Of a DNA stretch of 64,000 nt, positions 6,896-15,749 are shown piece by piece. Every line of letters starts with the position of its first letter. Position 1 is the first letter of the stretch. The stretch spans positions 1,116,001 through 1,180,000 of the forward strand of contig NZ_AP024202.1 in assembly GCF_021654855.1 (NCBI RefSeq), in the 5' to 3' direction. The stretch is from Thiomicrorhabdus immobilis (GTDB lineage Bacteria > Pseudomonadota > Gammaproteobacteria > Thiomicrospirales > Thiomicrospiraceae). The notes beneath the pieces are model-generated. The model did not search any database, had not been told where the DNA came from, and worked only from the letters and a program-made list of their open reading frames with translations. The translations under genes were made by a program, and so were the position numbers.

Positions 6896-9484
6896 GTGTT
6901 GAATACATTATCCATAAGACTCATCTACTTTATTAGCATTGTTGTTTTTTCTTTGGGGTTATTGGCAACTTGGCAATGGATTCAATATTCCGAAAGCAAA
7001 CGTGTCGAAGTGTTGGATAACAAATTCAACCAATATTCTGTCCAAGCCTATGTGGCGATGCAAAATGCATTCAAAAGAGAAGTGGAACGCCTGAATAGCC
7101 TGTCGGCGGTATTCAAATTATCAGAAAATATTTCCCAAGGGGATTTTGAGCGCTTTGCTCATGTGTTACTGGCAAACGATTCCAAAGTCCAAGCCATGGA
7201 GTGGCTTGAAGTGGTGCCTGAAAATAATCGGCTGCTGTTTGAAAATGAAATGTCGATTTTGCTCGGGGTGGATGATTTTAAGATCAAAACCCAAAAATAT
7301 GGCCAATTGGCTGATTTGAATACGGTTAATGAGCAGTATGTCGTTGTCAAATATGTCTATCCTTTTGAAGCCAACTATAAGGCGATTGGTGTCGATGCCT
7401 ATTCCATAGCCACCCAAAAAATGGCGATGGATTTGTCCGAAAGAACACAATCGGCAACGGTTACATCTCCTCAAACTCTGGTTCAAACAAATGGCGGTAG
7501 TTTTAGTTTGATTCTTTATCAGCCGGTTTACACTAAAAAACAGGTTCTAAAGGGTTATGTCGCCCTTGTGTTAAATATTGATCAGTTTTTAGAGCATGTC
7601 CGTTCTAAAGCATTAATCGAAAAGAGTTTAGGGCTTTACATCGTAGATAAAGCCAATGGTTCAGCGCCATTTTCGATTTCAGGGGCGGAATATTCAATGG
7701 ATGAAGCCCTATATCGAAAATACCAGTTTTACCTGCCATTTGCAGGACGGACGTGGCAGTTGATTAGTGAGGTTAATCTAAAGGCGTTACCTGACTACAA
7801 GGTTTTCAGTAGCAAGGCTTTACAAAAGGCATGGATTGAAGGTGTGGCGGCCAGCCTGCTTATCACAGCCTTGATTTTTCTGTTATTACGTTATCGTAGG
7901 CAGATTACAGCGAGTGAAATTTCGTTAAAAAATCAACAGAAACATTATCACGATGTTATCAACCAAAGTTCGGAAAGCTATTACTTATTAGACGCTAGTG
8001 GTGCCATTTTGGATGTGAACGATGAAAGTTGTAAGTTATTAGGTTACCGTCGAGATGTGTTGTTAAAAATGAATATCAATCAAATCGACGTTAAGTATAG
8101 TGCTGAAGAGTTGGCTGATTTGTGTATCAATCTTGAATCAGGTAAAAGTTCGCTTTTTGAGACCATTCATCAAGCCAAAAACGGCAAGAAAATCCATGTT
8201 GAAATCAGTGCCAGCAAATTTAAAATGGATGATGAATTTGTAACGATCATGTTTGTACGTAACTTAACTGAGCGTTTAACAAACCGTGATTTGAGTTTGA
8301 GCAATGAGCTGCTACAAAAAGAGATTGCCAATGCGACGCAAGAAATGCGTGATCAGAAACAGGCGTTTGAGACCATTTTTGAAAAGTCGGCGGATGGTAT
8401 TTTTATCAGTGAAGGGCGCCATGTTATTGACTGTAATCAGGCAACACTGGATATTTTCGGTTATCAGTCTAAAGAGCAGTTACTCAGTTTGCCTAATAAG
8501 GTCTTTGCCCCCAAACTCCAGCCCGACGGAGAATCGTCACACCGAAAAGGGTTCCGGATGTTGCAGATTTGTCTCGAGAAAGGCAGTCACCGTTATGAGT
8601 GGGTTAATAAGCGCTCCAATGGTGAAGAGTTTTGGACGGATGTGGTATTGACCCGCTTGGAATATTTTGGACGCACGGTCATCCATATCGCTTTTAGGGA
8701 TATCTCAAAACGTAAGCAGTTAGAGGCTGAAATGCAAGCTGCCAGAGAGCAGGCGGTTGCCGCCAACCAAGCGAAATCTGAGTTTTTAGCGAAGATGTCG
8801 CATGATATCCGTACCCCGTTGCATGGGGTCTTGAGTTATTCTCAGTTAGGTGAGTCGCGCTATTTGAATGCCTCTCCCGAAAAACTGAAACGTTATTTTG
8901 AAAATATCCATGCGAGTGCGCAACGGCTGATGGCATTACTCAACGACGTATTGGTTTCGGCAAAACTTGAGTCGGGCATGATGAATTTCAATTTTGAATA
9001 TCAGAGCATCAAACCGGTTATTGAAGCTTGTATTAACGAGCAGACGCCGCTTTTGCGTGAAAAAAATATTGAATTGGTGGTTAATCAAGTCGATTATATG
9101 GCCAGTTTCGATGAAAGCCGGATTGCTCAGACCATCTCTAATCTTCTTAATAATGCGATTCGTTATACACCTAAAAACCAAAAGATTCAGATTTCAGTTG
9201 AGAATTACCACCCCGGGTTTATTGTATTTTCTATACAAGATAGCGGATCCGGTGTTAATGAAGAAGAGTTTGAGAGCATTTTTGATAAATTTATCCAAAG
9301 TAGCCAGGCTTCCCCGAATACGGGCGGAACAGGGTTAGGTTTGGCAATCAGTAAAGAGATTGTACAAGCGCATAATGGCCGTATTTGGGTGGAGAACTGG
9401 TCAATTAAAAATGAGATCAAAGGCGCAATATTTAAATTTACCTTGCCTTTAAAGCGAGTAAGTGGAGAGAAAAATGCCGGTTAG
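6896..9484 (+). CDS. CHASE-domain membrane sensor histidine kinase
   Basis: 862 residues. A first membrane helix lies at about 8-26. A periplasmic CHASE-type domain follows to about 300, containing AMEWLEVVPENNRLLFE and KYVYPFEANYKAIGVDA. A second helix lies at about 314-334, then two PAS domains (about 345-460 and 485-605). HisKA has its phosphoacceptor at His636 in KMSHDIRTPLHG, and the HATPase domain shows NLLNNAIRYTP and GTGLGLAISKEIV. It should sense a small extracytoplasmic ligand of unknown nature and autophosphorylate. There is no receiver on the protein; the overlapping next gene supplies one. The start is a GTG with a weak ribosome site; the adjacent TTG is an alternative. Confidence 0.9.
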   Translation: MLNTLSIRLIYFISIVVFSLGLLATWQWIQYSESKRVEVLDNKFNQYSVQAYVAMQNAFKREVERLNSLSAVFKLSENISQGDFERFAHVLLANDSKVQAMEWLEVVPENNRLLFENEMSILLGVDDFKIKTQKYGQLADLNTVNEQYVVVKYVYPFEANYKAIGVDAYSIATQKMAMDLSERTQSATVTSPQTLVQTNGGSFSLILYQPVYTKKQVLKGYVALVLNIDQFLEHVRSKALIEKSLGLYIVDKANGSAPFSISGAEYSMDEALYRKYQFYLPFAGRTWQLISEVNLKALPDYKVFSSKALQKAWIEGVAASLLITALIFLLLRYRRQITASEISLKNQQKHYHDVINQSSESYYLLDASGAILDVNDESCKLLGYRRDVLLKMNINQIDVKYSAEELADLCINLESGKSSLFETIHQAKNGKKIHVEISASKFKMDDEFVTIMFVRNLTERLTNRDLSLSNELLQKEIANATQEMRDQKQAFETIFEKSADGIFISEGRHVIDCNQATLDIFGYQSKEQLLSLPNKVFAPKLQPDGESSHRKGFRMLQICLEKGSHRYEWVNKRSNGEEFWTDVVLTRLEYFGRTVIHIAFRDISKRKQLEAEMQAAREQAVAANQAKSEFLAKMSHDIRTPLHGVLSYSQLGESRYLNASPEKLKRYFENIHASAQRLMALLNDVLVSAKLESGMMNFNFEYQSIKPVIEACINEQTPLLREKNIELVVNQVDYMASFDESRIAQTISNLLNNAIRYTPKNQKIQISVENYHPGFIVFSIQDSGSGVNEEEFESIFDKFIQSSQASPNTGGTGLGLAISKEIVQAHNGRIWVENWSIKNEIKGAIFKFTLPLKRVSGEKNAG

Positions 9485-10619
9485 TCAAATCAGCCAATTT
9501 GGAAAACCATACATTTTGGCTGTCGATGATGAGCAAATGAATCGATACATCCTAGAAGACATCATCGAAGACCGTTATCAACTAAAAACGGTTGAAAGCG
9601 GAGAGGCTTGTTTAGAGGTTGTTAAAGAAAATGTGCCGGATTTGATTCTTTTAGATATCAATATGCCGGGAATTTCAGGCTATGAGGTTTGCAAACGCCT
9701 TAAAGAAAACCCTCTAACCAGTCACATTCCGGTTATTTTTTTGACGGCAATGGTGAAGGTGGATGATGAGAAAAACGGCTTGCAAATGGGCGCGGTAGAC
9801 TACATTAGTAAACCATTTACCGAATCGATTTTATTAGCAAGAATCAACACTCATCTCGAACTGAGTTTTACGCGGAAAAAACTGGAACACAATCATAAAC
9901 TCCTGAAGCAAGAACGCGATTATATTGAAAAAATCATCGATTGCATGCATTCCGATAAACGTTATGATTCCAGTTGTCTTAAAGTGATGGCTTCGCCTGT
10001 GGATGTGTCCAATGGCGATATTGTGCTTTCCGCGTGTAACCAAAAACACCATCAACACATCTTATTCGGTGATTTCACTGGTCATGGAATACACGCTGCA
10101 ATTGCCGGCCCTTTAGTCTCATCTCTGTTCTATACCTTGGTTGAACAAAATCATTCGGCCGAGTTTATTTTGAGTTTAATCAACGATGAGTTGTTCCGTA
10201 AATTACCTACCCAGCACTTTTTAGCCGCAACCTATATCGATTGGAATAAAGAGCAAGGTCAAGTCACTATATGGAATTTTGGTTCACCTGATGCCATATT
10301 TTATGACCAACAGCAATTTCAATTCGTTCCTTCCATGTCGTTGGCATTAGGTATTTTAGAGTTCAATCAACATAGCCTCGAACCCCTCAGCTTTTCGATC
10401 AAAACAGACGATAAACTCTATGTGTTTTCTGATGGTATTACCGAGGTGGTCAATCCGCAAGGTGAGGAGTTCGGTTTCGATAAGGTGCTTGCCGTTATCC
10501 AAGAAATGAATCAACAGGGCTTGGGGGTTGATACGATTCTAAAAAAAATAGAACGGTTTAGCGAAGGTAAGCCGCTTAAAGATGATGCAACTCTGTTGGA
10601 GTTGAAGTTCAGAGTTTAA
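9474..10619 (+). CDS. Response regulator with PP2C/SpoIIE-type phosphatase domain
   Basis: About 381 residues from the ATG at 9474, which has a GGAGAG ribosome site; a GTG at 9462 is also in frame. The N-terminal receiver has acidic Asp18-Asp19, phosphoacceptor Asp61 (LLDINMP), FLTAM and SKPF. After a coiled-coil linker (ARINTHLELSFTRKKLEHNHKLL) comes a SpoIIE/RsbU-type phosphatase domain with NGDIVLSA, LFGDFTGHGIHAA, LYVFSDGITE and KDDATLLEL. The gene overlaps the sensor kinase by 11 bases, so the pair is translationally coupled. Phosphorylation of the receiver probably switches the phosphatase. In related systems the target is a phosphorylated STAS antagonist such as the one at 21779; that link is inference. 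Confidence 0.92.
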   Translation: MPVSQISQFGKPYILAVDDEQMNRYILEDIIEDRYQLKTVESGEACLEVVKENVPDLILLDINMPGISGYEVCKRLKENPLTSHIPVIFLTAMVKVDDEKNGLQMGAVDYISKPFTESILLARINTHLELSFTRKKLEHNHKLLKQERDYIEKIIDCMHSDKRYDSSCLKVMASPVDVSNGDIVLSACNQKHHQHILFGDFTGHGIHAAIAGPLVSSLFYTLVEQNHSAEFILSLINDELFRKLPTQHFLAATYIDWNKEQGQVTIWNFGSPDAIFYDQQQFQFVPSMSLALGILEFNQHSLEPLSFSIKTDDKLYVFSDGITEVVNPQGEEFGFDKVLAVIQEMNQQGLGVDTILKKIERFSEGKPLKDDATLLELKFRV

Positions 10620-10643
10620 GCGGCGGCTCATTCAATACAGGGC

Positions 10644-11147
10644 TTAATAAGAGTGTATACGATGGATTACCGCATCTCGCGCTAATTGGTCGGCGATAGT
10701 GTTACCTTGGTTGCCATTATGTCCCTTGACCCATTTCCATTCGACATCTAGGTGTTGGGTTAAGTTGGACAAGCTTTGCCATAACTCTTTGTAAACCACG
10801 GTTTTACCTGATTTAACTCGCCATTGGTTTTCACACCATAAGGTGTATTTCTGGGTTAAACCTTCGATGATAATCCGAGAGTCGGTATAGAGTGTCTTAC
10901 AAGACACCGGGCTTTTAGAAGCGGCTTTATTTTGGCTTTGAATATACTCTAAGGCTTTACGAGCCGCAGTCAATTCCATTTCCAGACTGGAAGTATGGCG
11001 TTGCCAACCTGAGTTACGGTAAATCTCTTCATCATTTTGAAATATGACCAATCCCCAACCTCCGATGTCCTGCTTTTCAAAGTAACCTCCATCGGTATAG
11101 ATGGCAAACTTTTGGGAAGCGGCAGGGTGGGTTTGGTTTAACGACAT
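10644..11147 (-). CDS. rnhA: Ribonuclease HI (rnhA-like)
   Basis: 167 residues, slightly longer than E. coli RNase HI. It degrades the RNA of RNA:DNA hybrids. The four catalytic acids are present: Asp in AIYTDGG, Glu in SSLEMELTAA, Asp in LYTDSR and Asp in TIADQLAR. The catalytic-loop His is in KGHNGNQGN, and the basic handle region with tryptophans (YTLWCENQWRVKSGK) is retained. The window encodes a second RNase HI at 54472 with an extra N-terminal hybrid-binding domain, so the cell has at least two. It is convergent with the phosphatase gene and lies 42 bases downstream of the sulfurtransferase gene. Confidence 0.92.
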   Translation of the reverse strand: MSLNQTHPAASQKFAIYTDGGYFEKQDIGGWGLVIFQNDEEIYRNSGWQRHTSSLEMELTAARKALEYIQSQNKAASKSPVSCKTLYTDSRIIIEGLTQKYTLWCENQWRVKSGKTVVYKELWQSLSNLTQHLDVEWKWVKGHNGNQGNTIADQLARDAVIHRIHSY

Positions 11148-11189
11148 GTTTTGTTCTATCTCCTAAAATCAGAAGTTCAGGCTCAAGGC

Positions 11190-12107
11190 CTAGGGTTGCA
11201 TGCCAAGTTTCAACGGCAATGATTGGTCAATGCTGTACTCTTGGATGGAGCCATCATAAAGTTTGACGTTTTCAAACCCTAAACTTTTAAGCATGGTAAA
11301 AGAGCGAGACGCTCTATGTGCGGTGTTGCAATACACAATAATAGGTTGCTTTAGGTCATGGACACTTTTCGCCGTTAATGCATGTAACAGCTCTTCATCC
11401 GAGTATTGTGTGAAACCTTCTTGGATATTTACCGCTTTAGACCAATCAAACCATAATGCACTCGGAATATGGCCGCTACGCTTCTCTTTTGCGCTACCTT
11501 CATACTCTTCTTTACTGCGGCTATCAATTAAGACGGTTTCAGGGTCTTTGATTGCGGCAAGCACTTCTGCCTTGTTGGCGGTCAAACTATCGGTTGAGGT
11601 TTTGGCAGGAACCTTATAGTTGGTTTTTTGGGGACGTTGTGGCGGTGTCTGGGTCACTTTATTGCCAGCCAAGATCCAGCTGACAATACCACCGTCAAGG
11701 ATATTGACGTTTTTATGGTTGAGTTTCTTAAGCTCCCAATAGAGGCGACTTGACGCCAAGCCTCCCATATCATCGTAAATCACAATGTGGTCGTCATTGG
11801 TAAAGCCTAATTGGGAAAGTACATTTGCCATATAGTCAGCACCGCCACTCAACGCCAGGCCGTTTTGTGGTTTGATTAGCCAGTTATAGCTAACCCAGAT
11901 TGCACCGTCTAAATGAAATTTTTGGAAATTGGCTTTATCACTCATATCGATGAGCTTGACTTCAGATTGATGATTTTTTAACCATTTTCCTGAAACAAAG
12001 ACCGAATTATCCGCCGCTTGAGCACCGCTGGTAAGCAAAAAACTGAGTAGCAGTAGTTTGCCATAGCGTGATGCCGCTAAAGTGAAAACCGTTTTGAATG
12101 TAAACAT
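11190..12107 (-). CDS. Periplasmic tandem-rhodanese sulfurtransferase
   Basis: About 305 residues from the ATG at 12107, chosen for its AAAGGACG ribosome site; the frame extends 10 codons upstream. A signal peptide (LLLLSFLLTSGAQA) is followed by two rhodanese domains. The first (about 35-155) is inactive, without the loop cysteine. The second carries the active-site Cys in IVYCNTAHRAS, a loop length typical of thiosulfate- or 3-mercaptopyruvate-type sulfurtransferases. It should transfer sulfane sulfur to an acceptor in the periplasm; the donor cannot be read from sequence. Export and context fit a sulfur-oxidising lifestyle, which is inference. Confidence 0.88.
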   Translation of the reverse strand: MFTFKTVFTLAASRYGKLLLLSFLLTSGAQAADNSVFVSGKWLKNHQSEVKLIDMSDKANFQKFHLDGAIWVSYNWLIKPQNGLALSGGADYMANVLSQLGFTNDDHIVIYDDMGGLASSRLYWELKKLNHKNVNILDGGIVSWILAGNKVTQTPPQRPQKTNYKVPAKTSTDSLTANKAEVLAAIKDPETVLIDSRSKEEYEGSAKEKRSGHIPSALWFDWSKAVNIQEGFTQYSDEELLHALTAKSVHDLKQPIIVYCNTAHRASRSFTMLKSLGFENVKLYDGSIQEYSIDQSLPLKLGMQP

Positions 12108-12173
12108 AGCAGCGTCCTTTGGTGTTTTTGAAAGCATTTGGCTAAAAAGTTGATGGTTACAATGGTTGCTTAA

Positions 12174-12605
12174 TCATTTAAACAGTAATTGGCGTAAGCA
12201 GGCTAGGTAAGCTTGTTCATCCGGCTCTATTTGATCACGCTGTGCCACCCAAAGCGATTCGGCTAAACAGTCCATCATGGCGTGTTCGGTTTTGTGGACA
12301 TCTCCTAAACGTTCACCGAGCTGTTGATAAACCGCCTGAATACCTGCAGGTCTATCCATTGAGACCTGTTCTTGTAAACCCAGATGCATCCCCATGTGTA
12401 AAAACGGGTTGGTTTCACCATCTTCTGGTTTGTACTCGTTGCCGAGGTGATTTTGGTTTTGTAGCATGGCATGATATTCTGGGTGCAATTCAATGACTCT
12501 GGCCACCATGGTTTCCATTGCATCCAGCGGTAAGCCATGTCGGGCTTTTTGCCATGTATCAACGTAAAACTGTCTGAGTTTGTCTCGTTCTGAGGTATAA
12601 AACAT
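12174..12605 (-). CDS. DUF1841 family protein
   Basis: 143 residues with the motifs I associate with DUF1841: IELHPEYHAML, NPFLHMGMHLGLQEQ, DRPAGI and a C-terminal cysteine-containing helix (HAMMDCLAESLW). It is cytoplasmic, helical and of unknown function. The many conserved histidines and acids (HPEYH, GMHLGL) could bind a metal, but that is speculation. It lies 62 bases downstream of nth on the same strand, with a perfect 12-mer palindrome in the gap, so it may be at the end of the rnf-nth transcript or separated from it. Confidence 0.85.
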   Translation of the reverse strand: MFYTSERDKLRQFYVDTWQKARHGLPLDAMETMVARVIELHPEYHAMLQNQNHLGNEYKPEDGETNPFLHMGMHLGLQEQVSMDRPAGIQAVYQQLGERLGDVHKTEHAMMDCLAESLWVAQRDQIEPDEQAYLACLRQLLFK

Positions 12606-12644
12606 ATAATCTTTTAAACTCTTTTTTAAATCTTTTTTAAACCT

Positions 12645-12656
12645 ACCAGGCCTGGT
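12645..12656. repeat. Palindromic 12-mer ACCAGGCCTGGT, perfect copy 3
   Basis: Perfect copy 11 bases after the nth stop and 39 bases upstream of the DUF1841 start, between two genes of the same orientation. The flanks do not extend the palindrome. Confidence 0.9.
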
Positions 12657-12667
12657 CGTTTGGTTTG

Positions 12668-13300
12668 TTACTCGGTTTTTTCTTTAAATTCGCATAAGTC
12701 ATAAATACAACACGCCCCGCAACGTGGCTTTCTTGCCGTGCAAGTATAGCGACCATGAAGAATCAATAGATGGTGAGCGGGAATCAAGTATTCTTTAGGA
12801 ACATTCTTGAGCAATTTCATCTCAACTTCCAACACGTTTTTACCCGGGGCAATTTTGGTACGATTTGAAACACGAAAAATATGCGTGTCTACCGCCATTG
12901 TCGGATGTCCAAAAGCGGTATTTAAAACCACATTCGCGGTTTTGCGTCCCACGCCAGGTAGCGCTTCTAACGCCTTGCGATCATCCGGGACTTGAGAGCC
13001 ATGTAGCTCGATCAACATCTTACAGGTCTTGATGATATTGGCGCCCTTGGTATTAAATAATCCAATGGTTTTAATATACTCTTTTAACCCTTCTTCACCC
13101 AATGCGTAAATGGCCTCAGGTGTGTTGGCAACTGGAAACAGTTTATCGGTGGCGATATTGACGCCCTTATCGGTCGCTTGAGCGGAGAGAATGACCGCAA
13201 TCAACAACTCAAATGGACTTGAATAGTTGAGCTCTGTCTCCGGATTGGGAATCGCTTCACTTAAACGTTGAAAAATCTCTAGACGTTTGGCTTTGTTCAT
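12668..13300 (-). CDS. nth: Endonuclease III
   Basis: 210 residues, the length of E. coli Nth. This bifunctional DNA glycosylase/AP lyase removes oxidised pyrimidines. The helix-hairpin-helix LPGVGRKTANVVL carries the catalytic Lys, and VDTHIFRV carries the catalytic Asp. The C-terminal C-X6-C-X2-C-X5-C pattern (CTARKPRCGACCIYDLC) holds the [4Fe-4S] cluster. It follows rnfE by 40 bases, reproducing the conserved rnfABCDGE-nth order, and should be part of that transcript. Confidence 0.97.
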   Translation of the reverse strand: MNKAKRLEIFQRLSEAIPNPETELNYSSPFELLIAVILSAQATDKGVNIATDKLFPVANTPEAIYALGEEGLKEYIKTIGLFNTKGANIIKTCKMLIELHGSQVPDDRKALEALPGVGRKTANVVLNTAFGHPTMAVDTHIFRVSNRTKIAPGKNVLEVEMKLLKNVPKEYLIPAHHLLILHGRYTCTARKPRCGACCIYDLCEFKEKTE

Positions 13301-13340
13301 AACGGGTTGTGCTCAAAAGCGGTTAAAGAAACAATCGCCA

Positions 13341-14066
13341 TTATTTCATTACCATCGGGGTAACGGAAACCTGGATACCCAATTGGTTTTGTTGTTTAGC
13401 GACTTTTTTAGCATCCAGCATGTTTTTGAAGGCGATGAGTAACCCCAATCCAATAAAGGCGCCAGGAGGCAGGATTGCCAGTAAAACGCCTTGGTAGTCA
13501 TCGCCAAAATGGATTGTCCAGCTACGAGCGCTTTCACCGAACATCAAATAGGCTTGATCAAACAGGGTGCCATTACCAATCATTTCTCGTAACGCCCCTA
13601 ACAGCACCAGTACAAACATAAATCCTAGCCCCATAAAGAAACCGTCCACAATGGCTTTGTCTATTTTGTTTTTTGAGGCATAGGCTTCAGCACGTCCTAA
13701 AATGGCGCAGTTGGTTACGATAAGGGGAATAAAGATACCTAAAATGCCATGCAAAGTATGGAAGTAGGCGTTCATCAATAAATCGATGATGGTGACCATG
13801 GTTGCGATGATAGCGATGAAAACCGGGATACGGATTTCATCGGAAACATGATTACGAATCGCCGAAACCAAAGCGTTGGAAAGCACTAAAACCAATAGTG
13901 TCGCCAGTCCTAGACCAAGACCGTTGATGGTATTGTTGGAAACCGCTAAAAGAGGGCATAGTCCAAGTAATGCAACCAAGGCTTGGTTGTTTTTCCAAAG
14001 TCCGTTTTCAACAATGATTTTATAATCTTGCCAAAGTGACTTTTTCTCAGTTGTGACTTCACTCAT
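13341..14066 (-). CDS. rnfE: Rnf/Rsx electron transport complex subunit E
   Basis: 241 residues with about six membrane helices. RnfE (RsxE) is one of the paired, homologous integral subunits (with RnfA) of the Rnf complex, which couples electron transfer between ferredoxin and NAD to ion movement; in E. coli Rsx it keeps SoxR reduced. Family segments are [15 protein letters not shown] near the N-terminus, [20 protein letters not shown] and [20 protein letters not shown]. It overlaps rnfG by 8 bases and precedes nth. Whether the complex here serves nitrogen metabolism, SoxR or energy conservation cannot be told from this window. Confidence 0.96.
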   Translation of the reverse strand: MSEVTTEKKSLWQDYKIIVENGLWKNNQALVALLGLCPLLAVSNNTINGLGLGLATLLVLVLSNALVSAIRNHVSDEIRIPVFIAIIATMVTIIDLLMNAYFHTLHGILGIFIPLIVTNCAILGRAEAYASKNKIDKAIVDGFFMGLGFMFVLVLLGALREMIGNGTLFDQAYLMFGESARSWTIHFGDDYQGVLLAILPPGAFIGLGLLIAFKNMLDAKKVAKQQNQLGIQVSVTPMVMK

Positions 14067-14706
14067 ATAAACGCTCCCCTAAATCATTGACCACAAGCAA
14101 CGCATGCTTCACCGCTTCTACCACCGCTCTTGGAGTGATCGTGGCACCGGTGAATTGGTCGAAGTCGCCGCCATCTTTTTGTACCGCCCAGCGAGGATCG
14201 TTATCCTCCCTTACATTACGGCCATCAAACTCCAAAACCCAGTTGCTTTTGTTGATTTCTATTTTATCCCCCAGGCCAGGGGTCTCTTTATGTTTGATTA
14301 TACGTACTCCAGAGATTCGACCATCTGGATAGACAGCAATCAAAATATAGATATTGCCAGAATAACCATTTGGGGCGATGGCACTGAAAATAGCGCCGGC
14401 AGGTTGCTGGTTTTTATACGCTCGATAGACCGTGACCGGTTCAGAGCTACCTAAAAGCTTGAGATAGGCAGGGTCTTTGATAACCAAGGTGTCTTGTAGC
14501 GGATCATTATCATACCGATTTTGAGGTAGAACTTGAGCAAAGGTATTGAGCAAGGTCTCCCTTTCGGCTTTTTCTATTTCTGGTCCAGTCAAAGCCCGAA
14601 TACTCAACAGTAGAATGATACTGATAAAAACAAACAGGGTGAGTTTGCCTGCCGAACTGAACATGGTTTTGAGCAAGTTTTGAGTGCTTTTGCTGTTTGC
14701 TGTCAT
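14059..14706 (-). CDS. rnfG: Rnf/Rsx complex subunit G (FMN-binding)
   Basis: 215 residues: one N-terminal membrane helix ([18 protein letters not shown]) and a periplasmic FMN_bind domain. The covalent flavin-attachment Thr lies in the conserved [16 protein letters not shown] motif. Also visible are the [23 protein letters not shown] strands and the [12 protein letters not shown] segment. It passes electrons through its bound FMN within the complex. It overlaps rnfE at its 3' end and follows rnfD by 8 bases. Confidence 0.96.
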   Translation of the reverse strand: MTANSKSTQNLLKTMFSSAGKLTLFVFISIILLLSIRALTGPEIEKAERETLLNTFAQVLPQNRYDNDPLQDTLVIKDPAYLKLLGSSEPVTVYRAYKNQQPAGAIFSAIAPNGYSGNIYILIAVYPDGRISGVRIIKHKETPGLGDKIEINKSNWVLEFDGRNVREDNDPRWAVQKDGGDFDQFTGATITPRAVVEAVKHALLVVNDLGERLYE

Positions 14707-14714
14707 ATCATCAC

Positions 14715-15749
14715 CTAGCGTTTATGGCCAAATACACGAGGCTGGGTGTACTGATCAATTAAAGGTACGGCAATGTTCATCAGCAGAATGGCAAAAGCGA
14801 TGCCATCTGGAAAAGCCCCCCAATTACGGATGACATAAACTAAAACACCCACCCCGCAGGCATAGATGAATTTACCCTTTGGTGTGGTACTGGCGGTAAC
14901 CGGGTCGGTAATAATGAAAAAAGCCGCCAACATGGTTCCGCCACTTAAGAGTGTGAAACTCATCGGAGGGTAGAGGTTGGGGTCGATTTGATTGAACACA
15001 AAACTGATTAATGCCAGGGTTCCTAAAAAGCCAACCGGGAATTGCCAGCTGATGGTGCGGGTAATGATCATCCAAATGCCGCCGACCATAAAGGCCACGT
15101 TAACCCAGCCCCAACTTGAAAGTCCCCATAAACTGCTTTTTGATTCACTTCCCAACGTATCTATCACAGTTAACCCTTGAGAAAGTCCTGTTCTTACTTC
15201 ATTTAAGGGAGTCGCACCGGTAATGGCATCCAAGTTTATACCGGGGATTTGTCCAGTGAAAATATAGTACGCTGAGTCGATAAAGCTCAAGGCGTGACCA
15301 CTCAACTCAGTAGGCAAAGTCCATTGCGTCATCTGTATTGGAAAGGAGATCAATAAAAAGGCATAACCCAACATGGCGGGGTTGAATGGGTTGTAACCAA
15401 GGCCACCGTATAGGTGTTTACCAAATATCAGTGCAAAGGCACTACCCGTTACAATCACCCACCATGGCGCTTCCGGCGGAATACAGAACACCAGACCCGT
15501 TACCGTGACCAAAGCACTCATATCGGTAATAAAAGGCATAACTGGACGGCCGCGCAATCTCAGCATGACATATTCAACAACAATCAGGGTCGCAACCGCT
15601 AACATCCACTGCACGACAATTCCAAAACCGAAGAGGTAGATGTGGGTCATCAGGGCCGGAAACGCCGCAACCTGAACCTGCAACATCACTTTACGGACGT
15701 TTTGGTTATTGTGAGTATAGGGTGATGAGGTTAGATGCGATGGAGTCAC
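14715..15749 (-). CDS. rnfD: Rnf/Rsx complex subunit D
   Basis: 344 residues with multiple membrane helices, related to NqrB. The covalent FMN site is the Thr in DAITGATPLNEVR. GKHLYGGLGYNPFNPAMLGYA and SGGTMLAAFFIITDPVTAS are typical conserved segments. It forms part of the membrane core that links flavin electron transfer to ion movement. It overlaps rnfC by 4 bases (ATGA), indicating translational coupling. Confidence 0.96.
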   Translation of the reverse strand: MTPSHLTSSPYTHNNQNVRKVMLQVQVAAFPALMTHIYLFGFGIVVQWMLAVATLIVVEYVMLRLRGRPVMPFITDMSALVTVTGLVFCIPPEAPWWVIVTGSAFALIFGKHLYGGLGYNPFNPAMLGYAFLLISFPIQMTQWTLPTELSGHALSFIDSAYYIFTGQIPGINLDAITGATPLNEVRTGLSQGLTVIDTLGSESKSSLWGLSSWGWVNVAFMVGGIWMIITRTISWQFPVGFLGTLALISFVFNQIDPNLYPPMSFTLLSGGTMLAAFFIITDPVTASTTPKGKFIYACGVGVLVYVIRNWGAFPDGIAFAILLMNIAVPLIDQYTQPRVFGHKR

